From: Prostheceraeus crozeri
Lineage: Eukaryota; Platyhelminthes; Polycladida; Euryleptidae
NCBI GenBank assembly: GCA_907163375.1
Contig: CAJQUW010001668.1
Span: forward strand, 248,001-312,000
Length of the DNA: 64,000 nucleotides
Reading direction: 5' to 3'
In this document: positions 37,006 through 48,229 of the stretch, in pieces
Layout of the letters: each line of letters starts with the position of its first letter
Position numbering within the stretch: position 1 is the first letter of the stretch
Program-made: the position numbers and the translations under genes
The notes under the pieces: model-generated
Seen by the model: the letters and a program-made list of their open reading frames with translations, nothing else
Database searches by the model: none
What the model was told of the DNA's origin: nothing

Positions 37006-38350
37006 ATTAATTCCAGCGCAACCACTTTTCAAGTTGAAATTACTCTGCTCAAACACCGTTTCACATCAAATAAATAGCATCATCGGGTGTGCAAGGTCAA
37101 TATTCATCAGAATCGACCAAACACTCGTACCTATTCACTCGCTAAATCAGAAAATATCATCCTTCAAAAACACATGATTTCCTACCATATATAGGCCTAG
37201 ACACCTGGCACACCCGATGGTGCTATTTATTTGATGTGAAACGGTGTTTGAGCAGAGTAATTTCAACTTGAAAAGTGGTTGCGTTGGAATTATTGTGTGA
37301 TGTAGTTGAACTTTGAATTGAGTTTTCCGAGTGAAGGAGGTCGAATTTAGTAAAACTGATGCGTGGCACATAATCAGCGACCCCAAATTGTACAAGAAAC
37401 ATGCATTTCAGGAGTGGCACACTCGAAATGAAAAATGGTTGCGCTGACTCGAATTGATTCAGCTCATGTCTAGGCCTATATATGGTAGGAAATCATGTGT
37501 TTTTGAAGGATGATATTTTCTGATTTAGAGAGTGAATAGGTACGAGGGTTTGGTCGATTCTGATGAATATTGACTTGGCACACCCGATGGTGCTATTTAT
37601 TTGATGTGAAACGGCGTTTGAGCAGAGTAATTTCAACTTGAAAAGTGGTTGCGTTGGAATTATTGTGTGATGTAGTTGAACTTTGAATTGAGTTTTCTGA
37701 GTGAAGGAGGTCGAATTTAGTAAAACTGATGCGTGGCACATAATCAGCGACCCCAAATTGTACACGAAACATGCATTTCAGGAGTGGCACACTCGAAATG
37801 AAAAATGGTTGCGCTGGATGTGCAATCTTTTTTATTAGAAGCTTTGTCATGGCATTTTGATGTTTAGTGTTTTCTTTGTGAACGGGTGAAAGACTGCTTT
37901 TGTTTGATTGATTCTGATGAATGTTGACCTGGCACATCCGCTGGTGCTATTTATGTGAAGCATAACTGCCTGAGTGCTGAGTAATTTTGATTCGATGTTT
38001 GGTTGCGCCAACTTCACACTTCGGTGAAACAAAATTTTGAAACTTGATTTTTTCCATGAAGATCGATTATTTTTATTAATTTTTTGCGTGGCACATAATT
38101 AGGCATGGACATTTCATCGTTTGTTATGGGTTTTGTTGCTTGATGCGCTAAACTGATGAAAGTCGGAAAAATTGGTTGCGCCAACTTCACAGCGCAACCA
38201 TTTTGAAATTTGAATTGCGTTTTCTGGCCAAAGGAGGCTGAATTTCGTGAAACCGAGTAGTGGCACATAATCAGCGACCTCGAATTGTGTGGTTGATGTG
38301 ATTTTTGGGAGTGGCACAGTGAAAACAAAAATGGTTGCGCTGAGTGGTTG
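37006..38350. repeat. Complex tandem and inverted repeat array with GGTTGCGC motifs
   Basis: Arms 37006-37201 and 37466-37663 are almost perfect inverse complements of about 196 bp. Independently, a unit starting ggcacacccgatgg repeats in direct orientation at 37207, 37577 and (diverged, ggcacatccg) 37931, a period of about 370 and 354 bp. The word ggttgcgc or its inverse recurs throughout: at about 37015, 37438, 37808, 38001, 38174, 38192, 38333 and 38346. No coding frame is credible. It looks like overlapping copies of one non-autonomous element, or a local satellite disturbed by an inversion. Confidence 0.75.
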
Positions 38351-38588
38351 CGCCAACTTCACACACGTGTCGCGGCGACCAGTAAAATTCATTGCAGCCT
38401 ATGACAGAGCGCGCGCTTGGAGACCCTTCCCGCGACAAATAGATAATCAACTGCTGCATCCTCTTCCTCACTCATTTTTTCCTCAACAAATGGCGTCGAT
38501 TGGACACTGTCGCAGCCGCTTTAATAGTCGTACATTTTTTGGCCGCGGCGGCCATGGTCACTGGCCGCTTGGTGCGCGCATGCCTTAA
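38351..38588 (+). other. CpG-rich patch abutting the repeat array
   Basis: Notably rich in CpG (cacgtgtcgcggcg, gagcgcgcgc, ggccgcggcggcc, ggtgcgcgcatg) in an AT-rich window. It contains an ATG frame at 38490-38588 (MASIGHCRSRFNSRTF...), 32 codons, with no known domain. It could be a promoter/first-exon CpG island or part of the neighbouring repeat. Nothing downstream on the plus strand supports a gene. Confidence 0.35.
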
Positions 38589-38629
38589 GCAAACCACAAA
38601 TCAAAAGGATACGTTAGGACTATGCAAAC

Positions 38630-38890
38630 TTATATTGAGGAAATAGAGGGCTTGAAACATTGATAATGCTCATCATGGGAAGCCACAAAGCGTCGAACTA
38701 CTTCTCTATCAATTATCTCCATCGTGTTGAGATCTACCTTGTGATGGTCTTCATGTACATGTCTTGCTATCTCAGACCTGTCAGTATCCATTTGCCTCAC
38801 CGCTCGAAGATGTTCCTTCTTGCGCTCTTCCATCGTGCGACCAGATTCTCCTACGTAGAACCAGGAGCAATCCGGTTGTGAGCAGGGCAC
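38630..38890 (-). pseudogene. GIY-YIG endonuclease domain of a Penelope-like retroelement
   Basis: The 86-codon minus frame reads PCSQPDCSWFYVGESGRTM, then EERKKEHLRAV, an RSEIARHVHEDHH block and IIDREVVRRF. This is a GIY-YIG nuclease core as carried by Penelope-like retroelements: the YVGESGR block is the YIG motif with its arginine, preceded by a C..PDC knuckle. Upstream reverse transcriptase is not found; instead the dispersed repeat X begins at 38932. The frame is open but incomplete at both ends, so it is a fragment. The function would have been nicking DNA for retroelement insertion. Confidence 0.65.
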
Positions 38891-38931
38891 TCTGTATTGC
38901 TACCAAATGTGAGATGCACAAATTGTTTGCA

Positions 38932-39484
38932 GTTTTGAAGAAATTTACACGGAATTGGCTGATCATGACAATAATGCAAAATGAATAATAGTACTCGTAT
39001 TTTACAGATCATCCGTTTCATGACAGCCTTGGAGAGGTAATGTTTGTTAAATTTGCAATTCGATAGGTTGCTGTTACTTTCATGCTTATCCTGAGTATTT
39101 TCTTAAGTGTGATCATATCACAATCAGCCTGTCACTGATAGAGCAAATTGACATAATCAAAGACAATGATTTCAATTAACTGTGAAGGATGTATATGGGT
39201 CCACATCATTATTCAGATTCACGAAATGAAGCATAAATTTAGTGAATCATAAAATTATGCCGATGAAAATTGAATTAAAACCTTTAAATTTCAGCCAAGA
39301 AAGCACAATATCGTGTTCATGTCAATCGTATATATCATTTGCAAAATTTAACGTTTTCAAAACTGCTGAAATAATCTTTTGGACCGCAGGAACGTAATCT
39401 TCACAAAGAAGCTGAATCTTTTCATATAAAAATTTTCACTGTAAGCAGATACTTCACGTCACTCTACCTATTATATACTTACTA
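38932..39484 (+). repeat. Dispersed repeat family X, copy 2
   Basis: Aligns with 9488-10146, with an internal deletion of about 150 bp. Landmarks: gttttgaagaaattta, gattcacgaaatgaagcat, gccgatgaaaattgaatt, aaaactgctgaaataat and cactctacctattatatact. It starts 40 bp from the GIY-YIG fragment. Confidence 0.65.
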
Positions 39485-40755
39485 TATGATTCTGTACCTC
39501 TTGACATTACACCTATGCCGCATCAGATCATTTGCCTTTCATAATAGCTTGGATTGAAAAGCCCCATTTGTCACCAATGGAAAAGTCATGATATGTGCTT
39601 TATAAACACGATTTTATAGTTGCTGACTGCAAATTAATGCAAATGATTCACATGAGTGGTTGTTTTTATCAAAAATTTCTGTTCTTTTAGTATAACACTC
39701 TTATGTGCAATGATTTCCCAGCATCTTCAAAGAAATTTCAGAAAATCCATTGTGCCATTTCCTCTCTGGTTATGATATGTCTCTAGGTCGATGCACTGGT
39801 ACTTTGTTCATTTGGTTCGAGCGACCACTCATGTGGAAGAGTATGATCTGTTGATGTTTTCTACATGTATACTGATCAGATTGAGGAAATATCTCTTCGA
39901 CTTTAATCTGCAGTCAATAACTCATTAAAGTCATGTTTACAACCAATTTGTCACATTTCCTCCATTAAAAACACATGGGCTTTTTGAATATGAAGCTATT
40001 TATGAAAGACAAACGAGATAAATCCCTGCTATGGCTGGATTGGTTGTGAATCAGGCTGAGTGTTTGCAATTTTTTCTGTTGAGGAGCAGTAAAAAGCAAG
40101 TCTATTAAGGTAGACAGGCAACATCGAATAACCTCAATGACAAGTAGGGATACGGTGGGCAGTCAGGGAGCCTAGACATCATACTTTAAATAAATAATTT
40201 TGAGAATAATAGCAGAGAAGATTGTTTGAATGCCCATGGACTACTAATAAATTTTGGAAAATAAGACTTGTTGCATCATAATGCAACTTTTCATTTGGAA
40301 ATTTAGAATTAGTCTATTAGAAGTAAATATCTTTCTACCATGCCATAGGATTTTATAATCTGGATATTACCATGAATAAACCTGCATGATTAATGATCAC
40401 CATAAATAAGTGTATAAGGTCAAATATACGTGTATAGGTAATAATAAGTAATAATATCACCCAAAATCAGTAAGTGATAAGTTATCCACGGAAAGAATGT
40501 GTGCATCATCAGGTGAATTGCATTGGACACAATTTTTGTGTAATTTGTCGTACGACTGTCATTTATCGCCTATACTCTTATATTTTCCTTCGTCGATTAA
40601 CTTGAATTTTAATATCTGAACCGGTTTCAAAGATTTATACGCTGGAAGATTTTGCAACCATGTTTATCATATATCACACAAACTTGTGCTTAAAATCAAG
40701 GTTTCAAAACTAAAAATTGAAAATTAATGTTCGTTTTACAAAAGACATTTTCGCT
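39485..40755. other. Unassigned stretch, possible 3' UTR at its right end
   Basis: No element recognised. If the minus-strand exon at 40756-41005 is real, the region just below 40756 is its 3' UTR; an ATTAAA word (minus strand) lies near 40607-40612. Confidence 0.35.
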
Positions 40756-41005
40756 TTAAGATTCCTTGCCCTGACACACAAATTCTCCACTAAGGATCCT
40801 AGGTAAGGCAATTTCCTTTAATTTTTGCATCCAAGTAAGAGACGTATCTGCTATATCTTTAACGTTCCCATCAACGGCAGTATCCTGATCCACGTCATCA
40901 GCTGAGATGTCATTCATAAGATCCATCTGCCAACCTTCCAATAGCTCTTCAGCGGAAGGCAGGTCATCATCAACAGTAAGGTTGGACCTTGGGTTTCTAT
41001 TATTG
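40756..41005 (-). CDS. Candidate terminal exon of an unidentified gene
   Basis: On the minus strand a good acceptor (aaatttgtgtatttgcag) is followed by 250 bp open to a TAA stop. The 82 complete codons encode an acidic peptide including VDDDLPSAEELLEGWQMDL and TSLTWMQKLKEIALPRIL. Codon use is balanced and the peptide has the feel of a real C-terminus: an acidic helix-rich tail followed by a hydrophobic segment. I do not recognise the protein. Acidic tails of this sort also occur in pogo/Tigger-type transposases and domesticated derivatives, so a transposon origin is possible. No upstream exon could be matched; an acidic peptide on the same strand at 42783-42900 (VTEEEAETADNSEV) is a weak candidate. 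Confidence 0.4.
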
Positions 41006-43596
41006 CTGCAAATACACAAATTTAGTTATAAAAATTGATACTTTGATTTGAATCCCTGGACAACAACATGATAAGAGTAAGAAGATCTGATTTTTTATCA
41101 AAAGTCCACTCAATTCACAGAATATTTCAAATAAGAAACACTTGTGGTCATTAGCTATTTCATTTTGGTTTTGAAAATACCGCGCATTGAAAGCTCGTAA
41201 ATGTAGCTTACACTTGCTGTAAGCTTGCATGCATTTTGCTGTATCTGTGCACATTGCATTTCTATATGCCTATATTATATATCTTCGCACCCCTAACATG
41301 TCTGCGACAATCGACATTTATCTGAAAATTAATTCATTCAAATTTCATATTCTATAGCTTTACCTCGCACTCACATACGCATCTAGGCACACTATTTATT
41401 AAGTCGCTTATATTTCTGAAGGATAAAACGGGAACAATAAGATTGTCAAGAGATTGATGTTTAATTCAATCATCATTAAATCAAAAATCCTCAATTAGTC
41501 AATTATCAGTATAGGCTAAATTGAGGAAATCTTCATAAAGCAATGTATGCACTTAGGCTACTAAAAAATTGCAATGAAAATCGCTTTATACTAATGCCAC
41601 ACTTCTCATGGGCCAACAAATTACGAGAACAGCTCTTCAAAGATGCGTGGTGAAGCTTCTTGCAAACGCAGCATTTGTATTCGGCCGCAGCATCATTAAC
41701 AGAATTGACATCCTATGTGATCTCAGAAAATTGAGACATCAAGATATTAAATTTTGCTGACTTGACTTGATAGCAACGATAACATTATCTTTACGTTTCT
41801 GAGGTTGGGGATTGTAATTTTGTCAAAGTTCATTTAGCATCTGTTGTCTTTTCTCATCTTTGAACGCAAATTTTTATAGACAAGGGCTCCTTCAACTGCA
41901 GATTATGATACTAAAGCAAATTTTTATCTAATACAACAACACTGTGATGAAATTATCGTATAAAGCAAGAATTTTGTAGACAGGTTTTTATGTCAGCGCA
42001 AAATACAAAGAGTGTACTTCTTTTATTGATTATATTCATTTATTGAAATTTGGATTTCGGTTTTTGGTTTTGACCAAAGATCGACATTGATAAAATGATA
42101 TCATTTCATTCTGAGGAAAAATGATATAAAATGACATCATCAAAAATTTTTCTTCCATTATATTTTCTAATCATAATAGATTCTTCGCATTTTGTATTGA
42201 AGCAAATTTAGTCTCTTTCGTTTGTTCTACCCATGTCCTTCCCCACTGGTTGATTCATGTAGCGAAATGTAACAGGCTACTGTCTGTCAGTCTGTCTATC
42301 ACACAATTTATCAAACAACTCATTAACAACACTGTCTTGATGTTTTTGAAGTCTTGACTGTAATCTAAATACTTTTAGCCTTTTTTCGTACTTTAGATAC
42401 TGTTGGCCTAACCAACTGCATATTGTAGGCATATTTGCGATTCGAGTGTCTAATGTATAGGCCATAGGCCCTGCCTAACTTTTGATATACAAGAAGCTTT
42501 GTATGACTAAACTGCTTTCTTCGGTCTTCCATTGTTTGGGATATATCGATGCTGCATGCAATCTAATTTCAATTTTATTGCTAAGAGCAGTAAAAGTAGC
42601 ATGGTAGCAGTGTAAATCGAAAAATTCATGTGACTGCATCTATTTACGGTGTAGGCCTGCGTATATTTCACTAAAAAATGGTACATTTTCATTATAAAAA
42701 AATAAAATGGTGGCATTGCCGATCACCCAAGTTATGAGCCCAAGATTCTGCCCGACCTTGTCAACAGCCGCATAGGTTACTCATCATCCGTGAGAGGTTG
42801 GGGAAGAGCAACGGAGGCTGAGATATCAATCAATTGCCGGACTTCACTGTTATCGGCTGTTTCTGCTTCCTCTTCAGTGACCGATGACAGCAATGATCAA
42901 TTCAGCATGAATAAAGAAAATTCTTGACGGTCGGTTGTTTTGCCACCTTACGGCACTTGGGATAGTATCAGAGGAAATCAGCGATTGTATGTCGTCAGAG
43001 CCGGAGTTGCCATAATTCGCGATGATATGCGACGTCTGTAGAAGATTTAGATGTTTTGAATGACACCCTGGTAAAGAGGCTGGAGTTTTGAGGTGATAAT
43101 AGTGGGGAAGAACACAAATTTAATAACCCCCACAACTGATCTCCCAAACTACAGCACCAATTTTGCCAAACCACCCATCAATCGAATATGCATTGAAAGC
43201 GGATTCAGAAAAACGGCATCAGTTTTATTTCGAAGGTAATCCCTGGGCTGAGGTGAAGGTCAAAGGTAAAAAACAACCAATTTTTAACAAATTTCCATCA
43301 GATCGCTATTTGAAATGGAACACGACAGCAAAAACTAATAAGCCATGCTCTAATCGAAAGATCTGGTTATGGCTAATAAAATGATGACTATTAATCGCTC
43401 TGAGATTACATCATTGTATTAGATGAGGTCAAAGGTCAAATAATTCAAACTTTTAGTTCAAATCAAATATCACTAAAATCGCATATTTTAGAATTCAGTT
43501 TCTGCACGTGAAGAACCAACCAAATTCGGTGCTTTTATCGAAAGCATGTAGACTAAAAGCAACATGATTCTGAACAATTTCAATAATTGCTGATCA
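41006..43596. other. Unassigned stretch
   Basis: No firm features. An exact AGGTCAAAGGTCA lies at 43426-43438 and a one-off variant near 43256. A 73-codon plus frame at 43163-43384 and a 62-codon minus frame at 42277-42465 have no recognised domain. Confidence 0.35.
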
Positions 43597-43600
43597 GATG

Positions 43601-44212
43601 TGTTACGACCTCCCCCCCCCAAAGGTACGAACAGAAAAAAGGCCAAATGCCTGTGAGTGAATGTATTTATTAGGTGCAAGGCAGATGGTGGCCCTTAAGA
43701 GAGCCGTTTGGCGTTCGCTGAGAATGTGAGTGTACGTACAGTCATCAACTTGGCACCGGAAGGCAATCAGGACACAGAGGCAGGAGTTGAGCTACGCTGC
43801 CGACTTGACTACACGGCTTGTCCAACAACTTGGCATTGACTGAGATCGTGAGACGAGGTGTCGCGGCAGCGTCAGTGATTCACAACAAGAGAACGTGCGT
43901 ACAGGCGGGACAGAGTAAAAGAGAGTTCGGTCCGTCGGCAGGGAGTTTTGATGTCTCTCCGAATTGTGTGGGATCGATCATCCACCTAGAGCATTTTATT
44001 GGTGCTCAGTTACTTGCCGATTTTCTGGCACTGGGTATCGCTTCGCTCTCCTGTCAGTGAAGGGAAAGAGAATATGTGCCGATCAATGTCTCACATAAGC
44101 GATTCTATTGGTCGTCGATGACTTGAAGGTTAATTGACGCTAAGTATCACTTCTGCCTGAATCGAGCAGAGTCATGATGAGGAAAGAGAGAGAAGTCTGC
44201 ATTTTCGTCACA
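43601..44212 (-). mobile_element. Solo LTR, probably Ty3/gypsy-like, 612 bp
   Basis: The segment starts TGTTACGA and ends TCGTCACA, an 8-bp inverted end pair with one mismatch and TG...CA termini. It is flanked by the 4-bp duplication gatg (43597-43600 and 44213-44216). It is GC-richer than its surroundings. An AATAAA word on the minus strand 60-70 bp from the 43601 end, and a G-run just inside that end, suggest the LTR reads on the minus strand. No internal region is present, so this is the relic left by recombination between two LTRs. One end mismatch suggests moderate age. The superfamily is inferred from the termini and duplication length only. Confidence 0.6.
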
Positions 44213-44216
44213 GATG

Positions 44217-44892
44217 CAGAACTACATTGTAAAAGATAATAAAAAATCATATTTGAATCTCAAATTTCAAACATGCATTCATAATGACCAGATAATTTCA
44301 AATCCAAAGATTTTGCATTTGTGAATACCGCTAATAGGAAGAATCTTTTATGTAATCTCAACTTACTTCATCAAGCATTCATGCCACAACATATATTAGA
44401 AGTGAATATATGCCGAAATCAGTCAAAATATTTCAAACATTCAAATTTTAAAATGGCTCTGACACCAAAGGTATTGTGCCAAATTTATTATCCTTTTGTC
44501 AAAAGTTGCATAATGCGTAGAAAGTAAGCTAGTAGAAATCTGGTGGACATGTCTTGCTTGTTTTAAAAGATATTGAAAAAAACTCCCCAAAGGGGGGGGG
44601 CGAAAAAAGAGAGAAATTTCACATCTTCTGAGTGACATAATTAACTATTGTTGACATTGTTAATTAAGTTGCATTGCCAAGGAAGAGGATAATCTGTCTG
44701 TCTTGAAGTTTCATAATTTTGTCGAAAGTGTGCAGCCATTCTACAGTTTTCCACGCCTTCCTGTTGACGCGCCAAGTTACATGCAGAATAGCATGTAGAC
44801 AGTTAACCTTGGTTAACATGTGCGCACGCGTCACGGTCTCAGGTTCTATAGCCTATTGTGTGTCCTTAACTCTAAGTCGTTTAACTTAAGAG
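44217..44892. other. Unassigned stretch with a G-run
   Basis: Nothing recognised apart from a run of ten G near 44591-44601. A degraded tRNA-like word set (gttaaccttggtt, caggttctatagcc) at 44799-44860 may be another SINE scrap. Confidence 0.35.
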
Positions 44893-44984
44893 CAATGCAA
44901 ATGATGTGCGGCTGGTAGGATGAAATTGATGCCGATTCTTTACGCATAAAGTAGTCCCGATGCATAGATCTCACATTTTTCTAC
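44893..44984 (-). repeat. SINE-related repeat, variant form
   Basis: Nearly identical to 48131-48229. Read on the minus strand, both share with the SINE at 47816-47945 the trailer ccagccgcacatc(t/a)tttgcat. Upstream, however, they carry atcaatttcatcctac and a non-tRNA sequence instead of the tRNA-like head. They look like a derived or chimeric subfamily. Confidence 0.6.
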
Positions 44985-47815
44985 TTAATTATTAACTTAA
45001 AACGATAAAAATTTCACTTGCTTAATCGCTGCTTTATGAATCATTCATTCGAATAATTGAAAATGTGAATATTTTACCTATATACCTCCCGTATTTTAAA
45101 GGTGAAATACAGCAATGGTCAGGGAAAAGGGGGTTACAATTCGGAGGTGCCAGGTTCCCTGAGAAATACGGCCATTTCCCTATTTTTTGTAATTGTAAAT
45201 TTTCAGGTGACTGTCTAAAACTTCCCGCAATTCGCATGTAGTCGCCTTTATCAGGTGCCCGCGAGGACAGGTTCTAAATTAATATTAGCAGATCCATCTA
45301 AACACCAGTGATGGACACTTGCACATGGGCAATAGTTGCTATCAAAGACAATGGGAGAGAATATGACAGTCTTTGATTGTTATCTCAGCAAATATTTATT
45401 TCCTGTAGTCTGCATAAGCAAATCTGAATCCACAAGACATCTTGAAAGAATCTAAAAAGGGCAAAAAGTATGTTTTTTAAATCTAAGACAGTGTTTTAAA
45501 TGAATGTTTTCAGACGGCTGTAAAACAAGTAATATTTTTGAACGCTAAATTTGTTTGAGAATACTTTCTCAATCAAGTGTCGGTAAGGTTCTTTGCTCAT
45601 AGTTCAATTGCAAATGTACTGGTTGACACAAAGGCGCAGTTGCACAAAAAAAGAATATCATGAGCAGGGTGCTCATCATTTGCAATCCTTAGATTATCGG
45701 CATCCACACTGATGTTAAGGAAATTGACATCGAGTGCTATATGGCCTATTGCGGATTGCAAAATGATTAATTATGAATATCAGCATGTAGCGTGGAGATT
45801 AATGTCTAGTTATGTAAATTTCCGAGCAGACCTATATGTTTAGAACTGAGAGGAAATATATCAAACGTTACTCAACGTGAAAGGTACAGTTAATCATCAG
45901 TAAGAGAAAATCAATGAATTATTGAAATGAATTTCATTTCGAAATTGACACATACCATTGTTGTGTAATATTTGCCAACTACTCTGCAGTCTCACTGGTC
46001 AAAGCTATTAAAGTGAATAATAGATTAAATTGGACATTTAGGAATGATTCCTTGAAATACTAAACAAATTGAATCCGATCTTGACGTATCATTACGAGAT
46101 TGGTGATTGACACTAGATTCATATATGAATGATTAATGAAATCGTCTCCGATACAGAAATATCCATCAAATATATTTGTTCTGGAATGAGACGATGTGTT
46201 TTACATCTTAAGTATATTTGCCGACTATAGAAGTCACTTCCAAGTCAACACAACTAAGCTTATCATGAATAATTCCGTCCACACAGTGGTGTAGATAGAA
46301 ATTTACAAAAGAGGTTGCATGCTGCAAAAGCTACGAAAGGAAAGGCAACAATGAGCAAGTAAGAATGCGTAATGCGCATGAAGCCAGTAAATGAAGGCCC
46401 AAAAAGCAAAAAGGTGCCTTGCCAAGTTTCCGCGAAACATAGGCTACCGCATCTTCAAAGCTGGCTGAATGAGAGATAGAATTATGAGAGCCCTATCTCA
46501 TACTTCCTGTTGTGACAAAGTCTGTGAAATTTCAAACGTGAGCACTTTTGTGGTTCTAGTTTCTAGGGCAATATTGCAATGATCCAATACCTCCTCGTGA
46601 AGATACATTGAATTGTTCGTCAAAGAATTATTCTGATCATTCTTAGCATGGTCTGAGAAACATTATGTCATTGTATATTATCAGACCATTCATGTTCAAG
46701 ATACTTTTGCAACATTACAAGACTAGTAATTGATGATATAATTGCAGTTTCATTAAGAAATTGCCTTGATTTAATGGACCGATTTACCAAAATCCAGAGA
46801 GCTGACTTGATTCCTGATCAAAATGGTGTTCTAAAATGGTTCAGAAACTCGGTTTTGATGGAATCGCCCCATTGAGAAAACCTCGAAATTAAATTTGAGT
46901 AGCGAGAACATGCATAGCAACAATTAAATCTTTTGTTGTTAATAATATTTTTGACGCAGAAATTAATAGCCTCTTGCTGCTCGTGGAGATAGGCCTAGAG
47001 AGATATACCTTCAACCTGTTAGAGGCAATCGATTTTCAGGTTTTTGTAAAAACATCGATTTTAGAAGTTGCGAGCATAGTCTCGCTAAATTAAATTTCTA
47101 GACCATCCCTGGGACAACTTTATCAAGGCAATTTTGTACGAGTCACAATGTCCAGTTTGACTTGATACTTTTATTTCCTGCACATTTGAGATTTCCAATG
47201 GTTCAACCCAGTTTGACCATTTGTCAAATGTAGTCAAAAATCAAAAAAAAGAAGAAATGAAGGCAACGCAAGCAGGCTGCAGAAAAATCTCTTCGTTTCA
47301 CCACGAAATGGCTGACGACGAAAATTAGCCTGTAGAAGCTAGCTGCCTATATTTTGCATCAACTATCATGAAATAAAGGAGAAGTGACCAAAACATTTGT
47401 CAACTTTGGATTTTTTTGTCAGGTGAGTGAGCCAGAAATCATTTTCTCAAAAGCCAAGTACTTTTCTCATTTACTCGTATACTTTCAAATTCACTTTCAT
47501 GTTGATAATAAGTTGAAACCACCTGGTCGAGGGTGGCGCATCCCTGTGATTACCGGTGCCCCTAAAATGAATGGACGTACTCCCATTTGTAGCTGTAGAG
47601 GGACATGAGGAATAGTGATTTCATAGTTACACGCTCGTATATACAAGGATGTATTTCAATCTGAAGATCATTTCCTTTGTTCAAATCATTTATAGATGGC
47701 CCTAATCATGATCAGTAAATGATGATGTACATTTTGCGCACTAACTGTACATAGTTAACTTATATAATTTGATCTACTTGATGATTAACTACAATGAAAT
47801 TGCAGATAAACTGTA
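44985..47815. other. Unassigned stretch
   Basis: About 2.8 kb with no recognised gene, RNA or element; one TAGGCCTA at 46990-46997. Confidence 0.4.
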
Positions 47816-47945
47816 GATAAAATGAGATAAAAGATAGATAAAATTGCCATGCAAAAGATGTGCGGCTGGTAGGATTCGAACCTACGACCAAGGTTAACTG
47901 GACCTGTGCTCTAACCAACTGAGCTGCGAGTCACTTCTGCGACTG
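47816..47945 (-). mobile_element. tRNA-derived SINE
   Basis: On the minus strand, 47861-47937 folds like a tRNA. The D arm is gctcagttggttagagc (A box tcagttgg). The anticodon arm has a 7-base loop ccagtta (anticodon position AGT, C instead of T at position 33). The T arm is gtagg-ttcgaat-cctac (B box ggttcgaatcc). The acceptor stem does not pair, and the sequence runs on into a trailer (cagccgcacatcttttgcat) and an ATCTA/TTTTATCT-type tail at 47816-47850. That is the layout of a tRNA-derived SINE, not a tRNA gene. Its internal promoter boxes look intact. Relatives lie at 17332, 44893 and 48131. Confidence 0.7.
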
Positions 47946-48130
47946 TGCCAATTGGCAGACTCAAACCCTCACCACCACACCACTTGTCAAGGCAATAATA
48001 ATCAATGACTAAATACCACGTCACAATTGTGACCGCCGACATTAAGGCAAGTAGCGGGGATCGATTGTCCACATCTTAAACCATGTCGTGAATGCAATTA
48101 ACAACAATGAAATTAAATAAACGATGAATC
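47946..48130. other. Spacer between SINE copies
   Basis: Unassigned; SINE-related sequence resumes at 48131. Confidence 0.4.
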
Positions 48131-48229
48131 AAATTGCCATGCAAAAGATGTGCGACTGGTAGGATGAAATTGATGCTGATTCTTTGCGCATAAAGTGGTC
48201 CCAATGCATAGATCTCACATTTTTCTACT
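48131..48229 (-). repeat. SINE-related repeat, variant form
   Basis: Direct repeat of 44893-44984, about 3.2 kb away, sharing gctggtagga-type and tgcatagatctcacattttt words. It ends at ttttctact in both copies, which defines one family boundary. Confidence 0.65.

Noticed and set aside
36990-38350. CRISPR-like or other regular repeat array
   Set aside because: Units are hundreds of bases long, irregular and in both orientations, in an animal genome.
42277-42465. 62-codon minus frame as an exon
   Set aside because: Ends in a short tgacagacagac-type repeat, no good splice sites and no recognisable peptide.
45070-45190. Segment with repeated acgg/ggga words (for example ccgtatttt, gggaaaaggggg)
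   Set aside because: Locally less AT-rich and possibly an old repeat, but no partner copy or ends were found in this window.
47861-47937. Functional tRNA gene on the minus strand
   Set aside because: D, anticodon and T arms fold, but the acceptor stem does not pair, position 33 is C, and the sequence has a SINE trailer shared with other copies.
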